From Desulfobacula sp. (GTDB lineage: Bacteria; Desulfobacterota; Desulfobacteria; Desulfobacterales; Desulfobacteraceae): a DNA stretch of 9,167 nucleotides. The stretch lies in NCBI RefSeq assembly GCF_021107415.1, contig NZ_JAIOSW010000428.1:1-9167 (forward strand), written 5' to 3'. The notes beneath the pieces are model-generated. The model was given only the letters and a program-made list of their open reading frames with translations, was not told the origin of the DNA and did no database searches. A program made the translations under genes and the position numbers. Positions 1 through 6,415 of the stretch are shown here, one piece after another. Position 1 is the first letter of the stretch, and every line of letters starts with the position of its first letter.

Positions 1-145
1 AAAGGCCTTCCATTTAACGGCGGAAACTGCGGGCAAGTTTGTCCTCAAACATTCCGCCGTTTTGACATTCCAGGCCTTTTAAACTTTTACAAAAATCGCA
101 GACAATCCGCTCCTTGCAAGGCAAACAGACCTGCACTGGAAACTG
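1..145 (+). repeat. Structured inverted repeat, copy 1 (partner at 6416-6561)
   Basis: This stretch recurs as the reverse complement of 6416-6561, with scattered substitutions and about one length change; similarity stops just after the shared CTGCACTGGA (131-140). It contains nested internal complementarity: AAAGGCCT at 1 with AGGCCTTTT at 72-80, AACGGCGGA at 16-24 with TCCGCCGTT at 53-61, and GTTTG with CAAAC around the tip. It should therefore fold into a long hairpin as RNA or single-stranded DNA. It begins at the window edge, so the true left end is unknown. I do not recognise the family; a MITE-like or REP-like dispersed repeat is the simplest guess. Confidence 0.85.
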
Positions 146-156
146 TAGCTCTCCCA

Positions 157-924
157 ATGATAAATTCCACCGGCTATTTAAGACGTATACTCAATTTGGG
201 AGCCAAACAAACCCCTCCAAAAGTGAACCGAGTGCCATATATTCCAATGCTTAAAGAAAACAACGTTCGGAAAGGTTTCTTTGAATATGGTCAATTTATT
301 GCTTTGAGAAATGAGCTTCCAGAATATTTGAAATCATATGTAACTTTCGGCTATAAGGTTGGATGGCGGTATCAAGAAATTACATCTTTGACATGGAGTG
401 ATGTTGATCTGAAAAATGGGATTGTACCTCTTAAAGTCGGTGAGACAAAGAACAAGGAAGCAAGAACTATTTGTCTGGATCAAGAACTTCAATCCATGCT
501 GGAAAGCCAATGGGACAGAAGAAGGAAGACCGAAAAAATTGTTCCATTTGTTTTTCCGGGCCAAGATGGTACCGGTAAAATTGTTAATTTCAGAAGAGCT
601 TGGAATACGGCCTGTAGAAAAATCGGCATGGGTTACGGTTACAAGCTACTCGTAGAATATGTCCTAAAATGGAAAGACAAATTGCCAGCGGGTCCTATCT
701 TCCATGATTTACGCAGAACGGCTGTAAGAAATATGGTACGAGCTGGAGTTCCAGAACGTGTTGCGATGATGGTATCAGGTCATAAAACAAGATCCGTTTT
801 TGATAGATACAACATTGTTAATGACTCTGATCTGAAAATGGCATCTGCAATGCAGGAACAATATCTGGAAAATCAAACGGACACAACCACAGGCAGAATA
901 AATATTTTTGGTGGTGTGAAGTAG
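157..924 (+). CDS. Tyrosine recombinase/integrase, N-terminally truncated (probable pseudogene)
   Basis: The 255-residue product is the C-terminal catalytic domain of a phage-type tyrosine recombinase, which cuts and rejoins DNA through a 3'-phosphotyrosine intermediate. All catalytic residues are visible: R71 (GWRYQEI), K98 (ETKNKEA), H183 and R186 (HDLRR), H209 (SGHKTRS) and nucleophile Y218 (FDRYNI). Full-length relatives are usually about 350-400 residues; the arm-binding and most of the SAM-like core-binding domain is missing, and family-like sequence starts only at about residue 2. Upstream the same frame stays open to base 1, but it reads through the structured repeat, so the ATG at 157 is only the first available start, and I see no good ribosome-binding site before it. 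The likely history is that the repeat replaced the 5' part of the gene. The remaining protein probably cannot recombine its own site, although the catalytic core is undamaged. Confidence 0.85.
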   Translation: MINSTGYLRRILNLGAKQTPPKVNRVPYIPMLKENNVRKGFFEYGQFIALRNELPEYLKSYVTFGYKVGWRYQEITSLTWSDVDLKNGIVPLKVGETKNKEARTICLDQELQSMLESQWDRRRKTEKIVPFVFPGQDGTGKIVNFRRAWNTACRKIGMGYGYKLLVEYVLKWKDKLPAGPIFHDLRRTAVRNMVRAGVPERVAMMVSGHKTRSVFDRYNIVNDSDLKMASAMQEQYLENQTDTTTGRINIFGGVK

Positions 925-963
925 CAAAAAGTGCCGTTGTAACCGTCTACATTCATAAATCAA

Positions 964-1001
964 TTACTGGGAGTACCCGGAGTGATGGGTATTCTCAGTA
1001 A
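964..1001. other. Strong 15-bp hairpin downstream of the integrase
   Basis: TTACTGGGAGTACCC (964-978) pairs along its full length with GGGTATTCTCAGTAA (987-1001), allowing three G-T pairs, around an 8-base loop. It begins 39 bases after the integrase stop codon. No T-run follows directly (a short run of five T lies at 1016-1020), so it is a poor intrinsic terminator. It could be a transcript-stabilising 3' end, a protein-binding palindrome or part of a recombination site. The structure is certain from the sequence; the role is not. Confidence 0.6.
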
Positions 1002-1052
1002 TGAACCATCTCCTATTTTTGAAATTAAATCATTTTTCCTTGTTACAGCTAC

Positions 1053-1075
1053 TCTCCAATAAAATTTAATGGAGA
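1053..1075 (+). terminator. Weak terminator-like hairpin
   Basis: TCTCCA (1053-1058) pairs with TGGAGA (1070-1075) over an 11-base AT-rich loop, and T-rich sequence follows from 1081. The six-pair stem is weak. It may end leftover transcription from the integrase side before the next regulatory region. Confidence 0.25.
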
Positions 1076-1080
1076 ATCTG

Positions 1081-1260
1081 TTCATTTATTTTTATTTTTT
1101 TCTATATATTTGAATTTCATTTTCCAAAAAAGTAAAGTCCACAAAAACATTTAGGAAAACATTTACCCACAATTGTTACATTCTTTTCACACTTTAACAC
1201 ATTTTTTTCTCAGAAAAAATTTACCTAAAAAAACTGTAAATACTACAAAACCTGACTCCT
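1081..1260. other. AT-rich intergenic region upstream of the sigma-54 promoter
   Basis: There is no coding potential here. The stretch is very AT-rich, with runs of T and A, and carries short dispersed similarities such as CATTTAGG (1149) and TTTACCTAAA (about 1220), which include a TTTAGG/CCTAAA inverted pair. It lies where an enhancer-binding activator of a sigma-54 promoter would normally bind, but I cannot define an operator with confidence. Confidence 0.35.
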
Positions 1261-1276
1261 TGTGCCTTGAATAAAT

Positions 1277-1292
1277 CGGCATGGTTTATGCA
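1277..1292 (+). promoter_or_regulatory. Candidate sigma-54 (RpoN) -24/-12 promoter
   Basis: The element reads CGGCATGGTTTATGCA. GG (1278-1279) and GC (1290-1291) have the 10-base separation required for RpoN holoenzyme, and flanking bases resemble the family consensus TGGCAC-N5-TTGCA. Transcription would start around 1303, just upstream of the aptamer, which is the expected arrangement for a leader-borne riboswitch. An activator ATPase binding upstream would be needed; none is encoded in the window. Confidence 0.6.
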
Positions 1293-1310
1293 AATAATTC
1301 ATGATAGTTA

Positions 1311-1385
1311 AAACCAAACCTGCTGAGAAACAGGGACGGAAAGCCACGGGTCTTAAAAATTGTTTTAAGAGAAAGCCGGGTTGCC
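1311..1385 (+). promoter_or_regulatory. GEMM-I cyclic dinucleotide riboswitch aptamer (c-di-GMP or 3',3'-cGAMP)
   Basis: The conserved GEMM-I core is present in order. The first hairpin arm is CCAAACCTG with CAGGGACGG, closed by CCTG/CAGG (1319-1322 and 1331-1334) around a loop containing GAGAAA. It is followed by AAAGCC (1340-1345) and ACGGGTC (1346-1352). The second hairpin is an 8-bp stem TCTTAAAA/TTTTAAGA (1351-1358 and 1363-1370). The 3' core is AGCCGGGTTGCC (1374-1385). Against the Vibrio Vc2 aptamer, the GC/GC pair at the base of the first arm is CC/GG here (1314-1315 with 1338-1339), a covariation supporting the fold. The base aligned to Vc2 position 20 is A1313; G there favours c-di-GMP, while A is typical of the Geobacter cGAMP subgroup. 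I cannot find a convincing P1 stem, which is a weakness of this call. It lies in the leader of the FISUMP gene. Confidence 0.8.
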
Positions 1386-1406
1386 ATAGGGTGACCTGGC
1401 TTTTTT
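1374..1406 (+). terminator. Riboswitch-controlled intrinsic terminator
   Basis: AGCCGGGTTGCC (1374-1385) pairs over 12 bp, with three G-T wobbles, with GGTGACCTGGCT (1390-1401) around the loop ATAG, and six T follow (1401-1406). The 5' arm is the conserved 3' core strand of the GEMM-I aptamer, so aptamer and terminator cannot form together. Ligand binding should prevent termination and turn the downstream gene on. Confidence 0.8.
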
Positions 1407-1493
1407 AATTGGGTTGATTGTTAAATAAGAGGATTGTAGCGATTGTTTTTAAACACTTGCCAAAGCAAATAGACAAAAGACAGGAATAAGGAA

Positions 1494-4172
1494 ATGAAAA
1501 AAAAGCCATATAATTGTATCGGAACTATCTTCATTTTTGTCGTGTTAGTTCTGCAGGTCTTTGGTATGGGGGAAAATGTAAATGCCGGCAGTACTCTATG
1601 TCAGGTATCTTCAGATTCTAATAACGACGGGGATGTTGATGGTACGGATTTACAACTGCTTGCCGCCGCGTTGGAAAATGGGACGCAAGATAATGGCAGC
1701 CTTGTAGACTTCGTTGAATTATTTGGAACGGATGATGTGGACAGCGCACTTGCTGAATTACAGCCGCAGCTCGCCATGGTGGTTGCAACCGGTACAGACA
1801 AACTGGAGATGGCCTGGACCCCGGGAGAAGATGGCCAAACACCTTCGGATCAGATCATATACGATATTTATCTTGGCCTGGATGAATCATTTATCACGGA
1901 TGCCTCCACTCTGGTGGATACGGTAACCGGTACGAATCAACTTGAAATAACAGGCCTTGAAAGCGATACCCGCTATTATGGCAAAGTAATTGCCACCTAT
2001 GCCAATCATACCAGTTGCGCCAGTAACTGCCTGCAAACTAAAACGTATCCTTTCCCCATTCAGGAAAACCAAAATACGGTGATCTCAAAGGCATGGGATC
2101 TTGGTTTGGGAAAGCATACAACATCTGACGGCATCACTTATATTTATTCCGAAGGAACCCTTCCACCAGTCGGCAGCATTCTTTTTTCTGAGGACGTTGC
2201 AGGCGGTATGACTATCCGCCGGGTTGAGTCAGCCACTTCATCTGGTGCCGAGATTACAGTGGTCACCAGTGATGCATCCCTGGTTGATGTCTTGGACCGG
2301 GGGGCAGGGTTTACCGCTTTCAAACTCTTTGACGTGGCCCAAGAGGCTGAAGAAATGCCCTCAACCAATATGATTACCGCTACCGCAATAAGTTCTAAAA
2401 GCAAAGACGGCAGCCGTTACAGCCGGATAGACTGGAAGAATAATCTGCTTTCCGCTGAGCAAACCACCTATGCCTATGACACGGATACCTTTTCCGTTCA
2501 GCCACAAAATGGAAGTAGTGCTGTTAAACTTTATGACAGTGAAGATTATTCTTCAGAATTTGAAGCAACAGTCACTGCTGAATTTGAACCAGAGCTGATT
2601 ACACATGCTGAATGGGGTGGATCTATCTTTACTGAGCTTGATTCCGCCCATGTAGGCGCTAAAGGAACACTTACATTAACGGCTAAAGCCCAATATAATT
2701 TTTCTGCAGCGGGAGATGTATCTAAAAATTTCAAACTGTGGGATAGAACCTGGGCAACGGTATATCAAGCCGGTCCGGTTCCTGTTTATCAAGAGATTAC
2801 CTTGTCCATGGATGTTGTGGCCAGTGCATCTGCTTCAGTTGCGATAGAGGCCATGGCCCAGGCACAGTTGACAGAAACAGTGGAGTTGGGTGCCACCTAT
2901 GATGGTTTTACCTGGACCCCTTATATTACCTATAATGAAGAGACATCGTTGACCGCCTCCCTTGATATCAAGGGAGAGGCAAGTGCTGAGATCAGACTGA
3001 TTCCTAAAATTAAAGTAACCTTTTATAGGGTAGTTAGCGCCAGCCTGACGGTCGAGCCTTTTGCCGGTTCCAGCCTTACCTTTGCGGAAACGACCAATAA
3101 CTTGGAATTTTTGGCCGCCCATCCCGAACATGTGGTGGAGCTGACCTCCTTTGACGCCTCTCTGGGCATGGAAGCCAATGTTGCCGCTTCTCTCAGCGCC
3201 TTAGGCTGGCACTGGGATGTCCTGCCCTCCACCTGTGTACTAGGCACAGGGGATTGTCTTTATGCATTTAATGAACTGGAACTCTTTTCTATTCCGCAAC
3301 TGGCTTTAACAGCAAATGGAATGCAACTTCAACTTCAAGTTACGGACGGAACCAATAACCGGTTCAATCCCGCTTCAGTAGAGTGGGAGGTGTTTCCAAA
3401 TGATGCTGCCACTATTCAGCAAGGTTCTTGTAGTCAATCCGGTGACACCACCACCTGTTTTGCTACCTTAATACCTGGTGAAGAAGAGTATATGGTTTTT
3501 GTATCCGGTCATGGTATCCTTGGTGAGATGGGACGTCAGTTTGAGAATCCCTCTCCCTCATCTTGCGGTGCATACATAGCCCCTGGTGTTTGGAAAGAGT
3601 TTGACTGTTATAACCTGGCTGCCGTTGGCAAGACTACAGATGACGATCCCTTTATTCCCTCCTGGCGTCTCATAGGTGGTTACTGGCAGTGGGGCAGGAA
3701 AGGCATCGCTGCCCAGGGTCCTACTGGTCCTGATCCGGCTCAGGCCAACTACGATGCCATAAGCGGCTGGAATACTTCATATGCCCCCAATGGGTCCTGG
3801 TCTGATGCATATAAGACTGCCAATGACCCCTGTCCTGACGGGTACAGGGTGCCAACCCATAGCCAGTGGCAAGGCGTGATGGAAAATAACCCTCAGAGTG
3901 TTGTGGGTACATGGTCAACAACCTGGGATGACTATACCAACTACAGCGCCGCCCTGTTTTTCGGTAATAGCTTGATGTTGCCGGCGGCTGGCTGCCGGCA
4001 CCTCAGCAGCGGTTGGTTGAACAGCCGTGGCCAGAACTGTTTATACTGGTCCAGTACTGAGGACTCCACCGACAGCAACTACGCGTGGTACCAGTCCTTC
4101 AACGGCAACTTCGCCGCCACGAACTACACCTACCGTGGTTACGGCTTATCGGTGCGCTGTGTCGCAGAATAA
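1494..4172 (+). CDS. Secreted multidomain protein with C-terminal FISUMP domain
   Basis: This 892-residue exported protein has a lysine-rich start, a hydrophobic segment at about 10-24 and likely cleavage near NVNA-G (32). Residues 41-52 form a perfect EF-hand/dockerin-type calcium loop (D41, N43, D45, D47, D49, D52). Residues ~92-185 resemble a fibronectin type III domain. Residues ~190-285 look like a small beta domain, and ~290-680 is a long beta-rich, Thr/Ser/Ala-rich stretch I cannot assign. Residues ~691-892 match the Fibrobacter succinogenes major paralogous domain: GGYWQWGR at 728-735, DPCPDGYRVP at 778-787, YWSSTE at 851-856 and a terminal SVRCVAE. This domain resembles C-type-lectin-fold ligand binders. 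AGGA and AAGGA motifs precede the ATG. Expression is probably controlled by the sigma-54 promoter and riboswitch upstream. The role is inferred to be binding at the cell surface or outside the cell; no enzyme motif is visible. Confidence 0.85.
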   Translation: MKKKPYNCIGTIFIFVVLVLQVFGMGENVNAGSTLCQVSSDSNNDGDVDGTDLQLLAAALENGTQDNGSLVDFVELFGTDDVDSALAELQPQLAMVVATGTDKLEMAWTPGEDGQTPSDQIIYDIYLGLDESFITDASTLVDTVTGTNQLEITGLESDTRYYGKVIATYANHTSCASNCLQTKTYPFPIQENQNTVISKAWDLGLGKHTTSDGITYIYSEGTLPPVGSILFSEDVAGGMTIRRVESATSSGAEITVVTSDASLVDVLDRGAGFTAFKLFDVAQEAEEMPSTNMITATAISSKSKDGSRYSRIDWKNNLLSAEQTTYAYDTDTFSVQPQNGSSAVKLYDSEDYSSEFEATVTAEFEPELITHAEWGGSIFTELDSAHVGAKGTLTLTAKAQYNFSAAGDVSKNFKLWDRTWATVYQAGPVPVYQEITLSMDVVASASASVAIEAMAQAQLTETVELGATYDGFTWTPYITYNEETSLTASLDIKGEASAEIRLIPKIKVTFYRVVSASLTVEPFAGSSLTFAETTNNLEFLAAHPEHVVELTSFDASLGMEANVAASLSALGWHWDVLPSTCVLGTGDCLYAFNELELFSIPQLALTANGMQLQLQVTDGTNNRFNPASVEWEVFPNDAATIQQGSCSQSGDTTTCFATLIPGEEEYMVFVSGHGILGEMGRQFENPSPSSCGAYIAPGVWKEFDCYNLAAVGKTTDDDPFIPSWRLIGGYWQWGRKGIAAQGPTGPDPAQANYDAISGWNTSYAPNGSWSDAYKTANDPCPDGYRVPTHSQWQGVMENNPQSVVGTWSTTWDDYTNYSAALFFGNSLMLPAAGCRHLSSGWLNSRGQNCLYWSSTEDSTDSNYAWYQSFNGNFAATNYTYRGYGLSVRCVAE
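3978..4172 (+). other. Candidate DGR variable region within the FISUMP domain
   Basis: This covers residues 829-892. Between the anchors LPAAG (829-833) and LSVRCVAE (885-892), codons are dominated by NNC: by hand, 32 of 49 codons from residue 836 to 884 end in C, mostly AAC, TAC, AGC, GAC, TCC, TTC, GGC and GCC. That is what adenine mutagenesis of AAC codons in a template repeat would give, while YWSSTE is kept. The position (very 3' end of a C-type-lectin-like gene) fits known DGR targets. No reverse transcriptase or template repeat is in the window, and FISUMP domains are naturally rich in these residues, so this is an inference. Confidence 0.45.
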
Positions 4173-4211
4173 TTCGACTATAATGACTATTTGACTATTT
4201 CAAATTTTGGC

Positions 4212-4247
4212 CCGAATCGTGGGAATCGAACAAATTGTACGATTCGG
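4212..4247. other. 9-bp hairpin just downstream of the FISUMP gene
   Basis: CCGAATCGT (4212-4220) pairs perfectly with ACGATTCGG (4239-4247) around an 18-base loop, 40 bases after the stop codon. AT-rich sequence follows as TTAAAAAAA, not a T-run, so it is not a good plus-strand terminator. GC-rich hairpins a short way past a variable region are a feature of DGR targets, which makes the position notable. The spacer between stop codon and hairpin has GACTAT three times (4176, 4185, 4193). Confidence 0.5.
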
Positions 4248-4289
4248 TTAAAAAAAGATAGACTGCGAAGCGGCTAAAAATTTTTTAAA

Positions 4290-4370
4290 ATGAGATTACA
4301 GGAAAAACTGGCCCGGGAAACAGGCAAAACATTTATCTATACAAGCAGGGGGGCTGGATTCTCCATATGA
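4290..4370 (+). CDS. Possible 26-residue leader peptide or gene remnant
   Basis: A short open frame starts at ATG 4290 and stops at TGA 4368-4370, overlapping the ATG of the next gene (4367) in an ATGA arrangement typical of translational coupling. No clear ribosome-binding site precedes it. Its end reads FIYTSRGAGFSI, which resembles MIYTGKGFSV inside the downstream protein (about residues 93-102). It may therefore be a fragment of a lost paralogue rather than a functional leader, or the similarity may be chance. Confidence 0.2.
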   Translation: MRLQEKLARETGKTFIYTSRGAGFSI

Positions 4371-5761
4371 AAAAATTATCCATTATCCATAGTCAGTTAT
4401 CAATTGCCAGTACTGTTATCCTACTATCCATCTCAATAGCCTATGCCCAGGAAATTCGACTTCATTTCCCCCATTTTTCAGGACAACAATATGACTGGAA
4501 AATTTTTCAAGGAGAAAAAGAACTGACTGTTCAATCAGGCAAGATTTTTCAGGATGGACAAGTGACCCTGAGCATGCCGAAAACATATCAAGACTATCGA
4601 GGTATGACCCGATGGCTGCTTAAAAGTGGTGGCGGCCTGGATATGATTTATACCGGCAAGGGGTTCTCGGTGGAATGTCTGTCAGACAAACCAGGCCCAG
4701 GGAATATCATATATACCAGAAACCTTGAAAATGACTATCTGGTTGCACAGCATCGTCGTCAGCAGACAATTCTGGACAAATTGGAAGCGGTGAGCCATGT
4801 ACTCCAGGTATATCCTCACAAAGAAGATTTTCACAGAATAGCTTTAAAAGAACAGATAAATTTACGCCTGCAATTTGAGCAGACCCAGAAAGAAAGATCT
4901 AAAAGTCATTTGTATGCAGCACGGTTTGGAGAAATTGTGGATTTTACCAGAGGGGTGGCAGATAAAATATATGAGAACCAGGAAGATCATATCCGGTATT
5001 TCAACAATTTTGTGACCTATAACCTGAAATTTATGGATCTTTACACCAGCGGTCACTGGGACCAGGTGCTTCATCATTGGGTGATGATGAATATCAATTC
5101 CCAGGACGGAGATGAACAATTCAGAGTCCGATTAAATACTGTTTTTAAACGGGTGGCTGAAGATCACATCCTAGCAGCAGTTGCTCAAAAATGTGTTCCT
5201 TTGTTAGTTCAGAAAGGTAAAGATGACCTCCTGCCTGTTATCGTGTCCCATTTAGACGGGCATCCCGATGCCAGAGCAAAATTATCCGACAACGTTAAGA
5301 AAATGATGGCATCGGTTAAAATACTGACCGGAAAAAAAGCACCAGATCTCGTATGGAAAGCACCAATTTTAACCCAGACTATACAGATGTCCCAGGATAT
5401 CATTTTGAAAACAGATCACCTGGATGCCGACTATACGATTCTATTATTTTATCAAGGAGATTGTCAGCTATGCGAAGATGCCCTCATCGACCTTGCCAAT
5501 AAATATATATGGCTGGCCTCAAATAATGTCAGGGTAATCGCTGTCAGTGGGGATGTAAGTAAAAAAGGCTTTCAAAAAAAACTGGCCTATCATCAATGGT
5601 CGGATAATTATTGCGACCTTGCCGGTATGGGTGGAGCGAATTTCAAGAACTATGCTGTACTGGGTGTTCCCACCTTGTATCTGCTGGATAAAAAGGGGAT
5701 TGTTCTTGAGAAAACAGCCACGGTGGAGGACTTGTTAAAAGCTATCAAAACCAAGTTGTGA
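4367..5761 (+). CDS. Exported TlpA-like thioredoxin-fold protein
   Basis: This 464-residue protein has a signal peptide (hydrophobic 12-26, likely cleaved after AYA, residue 27), so it acts in the periplasm or at the surface. Residues ~28-120 resemble the beta-sandwich DUF4369-type domain seen before thioredoxin domains in Bacteroidota. Residues ~120-320 are mostly helical and unassigned. Residues ~330-464 form a TlpA/AhpC-TSA-like thioredoxin fold: the redox motif CQLC at 366-369 follows a beta strand (ILLFYQGDC), and the cis-proline loop GVPT is at 433-436. Both active-site cysteines are present, so thiol-disulfide exchange is likely; the partner is unknown. It lies 194 bp after the FISUMP gene on the same strand, with no clear terminator or promoter between, so co-transcription is plausible. 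The FISUMP protein has several cysteines (for example C691, C780, C834, C849, C889) that might be substrates; that is a guess. An AGGGGGG run lies about 13 bases before the ATG. Confidence 0.8.
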   Translation: MKKLSIIHSQLSIASTVILLSISIAYAQEIRLHFPHFSGQQYDWKIFQGEKELTVQSGKIFQDGQVTLSMPKTYQDYRGMTRWLLKSGGGLDMIYTGKGFSVECLSDKPGPGNIIYTRNLENDYLVAQHRRQQTILDKLEAVSHVLQVYPHKEDFHRIALKEQINLRLQFEQTQKERSKSHLYAARFGEIVDFTRGVADKIYENQEDHIRYFNNFVTYNLKFMDLYTSGHWDQVLHHWVMMNINSQDGDEQFRVRLNTVFKRVAEDHILAAVAQKCVPLLVQKGKDDLLPVIVSHLDGHPDARAKLSDNVKKMMASVKILTGKKAPDLVWKAPILTQTIQMSQDIILKTDHLDADYTILLFYQGDCQLCEDALIDLANKYIWLASNNVRVIAVSGDVSKKGFQKKLAYHQWSDNYCDLAGMGGANFKNYAVLGVPTLYLLDKKGIVLEKTATVEDLLKAIKTKL

Positions 5762-5771
5762 ACAAAATAAT

Positions 5772-5867
5772 CCTTCCCAAATATTGTAATTGGAAATACG
5801 GTCAAAAATGGCTCTGTTTATTATTGGCATTTTCAAAATATCAATTAAACTTTATGAGCCAGGAAGG
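5772..5867. repeat. Nested inverted repeats after the thioredoxin-like gene
   Basis: CCTTCC (5772-5777) can pair with GGAAGG (5862-5867), and TGGCTC (5809-5814) with GAGCCA (5856-5861), giving a loose long-range stem-loop. The loops are long and no T-run follows, so I do not call it a terminator. From here to 6162 I see no gene: frames are short, the DNA is AT-rich, and nothing has a ribosome-binding site. Confidence 0.3.
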
Positions 5868-6162
5868 GTGGGAAATAGCATTCTTCCAGAGTAATTTTTA
5901 TAATATATAAAAATAAACCGAGCACAGGTATAAATCATGATTGATGGAAATCAAAAAAAACAATGATGCCAAAAGAAGGCTTCTTCCCTTTGATATAGTG
6001 TTTCCAGATTAATTATTAACACTTAAAAAACAATATTCAATGAGTCTGACAGGCACAATAGACATATCGGGTCCCAATCAAGAATAATTACAAATCGCAA
6101 CACGCTGTATTTATAGGCTAATGCTGTGGACAAAGAAATAATGTATACCACCGATTATACAC

Positions 6163-6200
6163 TTAGGAATCCTATGCTCTATCCACTGAGCTACGGGGGC
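6163..6200 (-). pseudogene. tRNA-Arg(CCU) remnant, 5' half only
   Basis: Read on the minus strand from 6200, the sequence has acceptor strand GCCCCCG, TA, a D-arm GCTC-AGTGGATA-GAGC and the anticodon loop TTCCTAA with anticodon CCT (6167-6165). It then diverges at once: the next bases do not pair with the TAGGA strand of the anticodon stem, and there is no variable loop, T-arm or matching 3' acceptor. The gene is cut exactly at the 3' side of the anticodon loop, where some tyrosine recombinases cross over. It cannot give a functional tRNA. Confidence 0.75.
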
Positions 6201-6415
6201 ATGAGCTTTTAAAATTTGGTTATAATTAACATAATCAAGGGGTTTAAGCAATACTTGAAAGCCCCTTTCATACTGGATTCCTGCATATATTAGAATGTAA
6301 TCAAGAATGCAAGAATTAAATTTGTTAAGTTGATTTTTTAGGCACTTATTAAAATTTATATTTGGTTTTGTTTGGAACTGTTTATAAATATTTGACTTTA
6401 CCCATGCGAAAATCC

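Noticed and set aside
1..80. Possible integron attC site in the structured repeat
   Set aside because: An ATTTAAC box resembles the attC RYYYAAC core, but the partner side reads GTTTTGA rather than GTTRRRY and there is no cassette arrangement.
1494..4172. Full dockerin-cohesin cellulosome component
   Set aside because: Only one calcium-loop half is clear and no cohesin or glycoside hydrolase motif is visible.
4212..4250. T-arm of a tRNA on the minus strand (GTTCGATTCCC)
   Set aside because: The flanking bases do not form a T-stem, and no other tRNA arms are present; the bases are explained by the hairpin.
5762..6160. DGR template repeat or reverse transcriptase in the intergenic region
   Set aside because: By eye nothing here or in other intergenic stretches resembles the 3' end of the FISUMP gene, and no reverse transcriptase motif occurs in any long frame.
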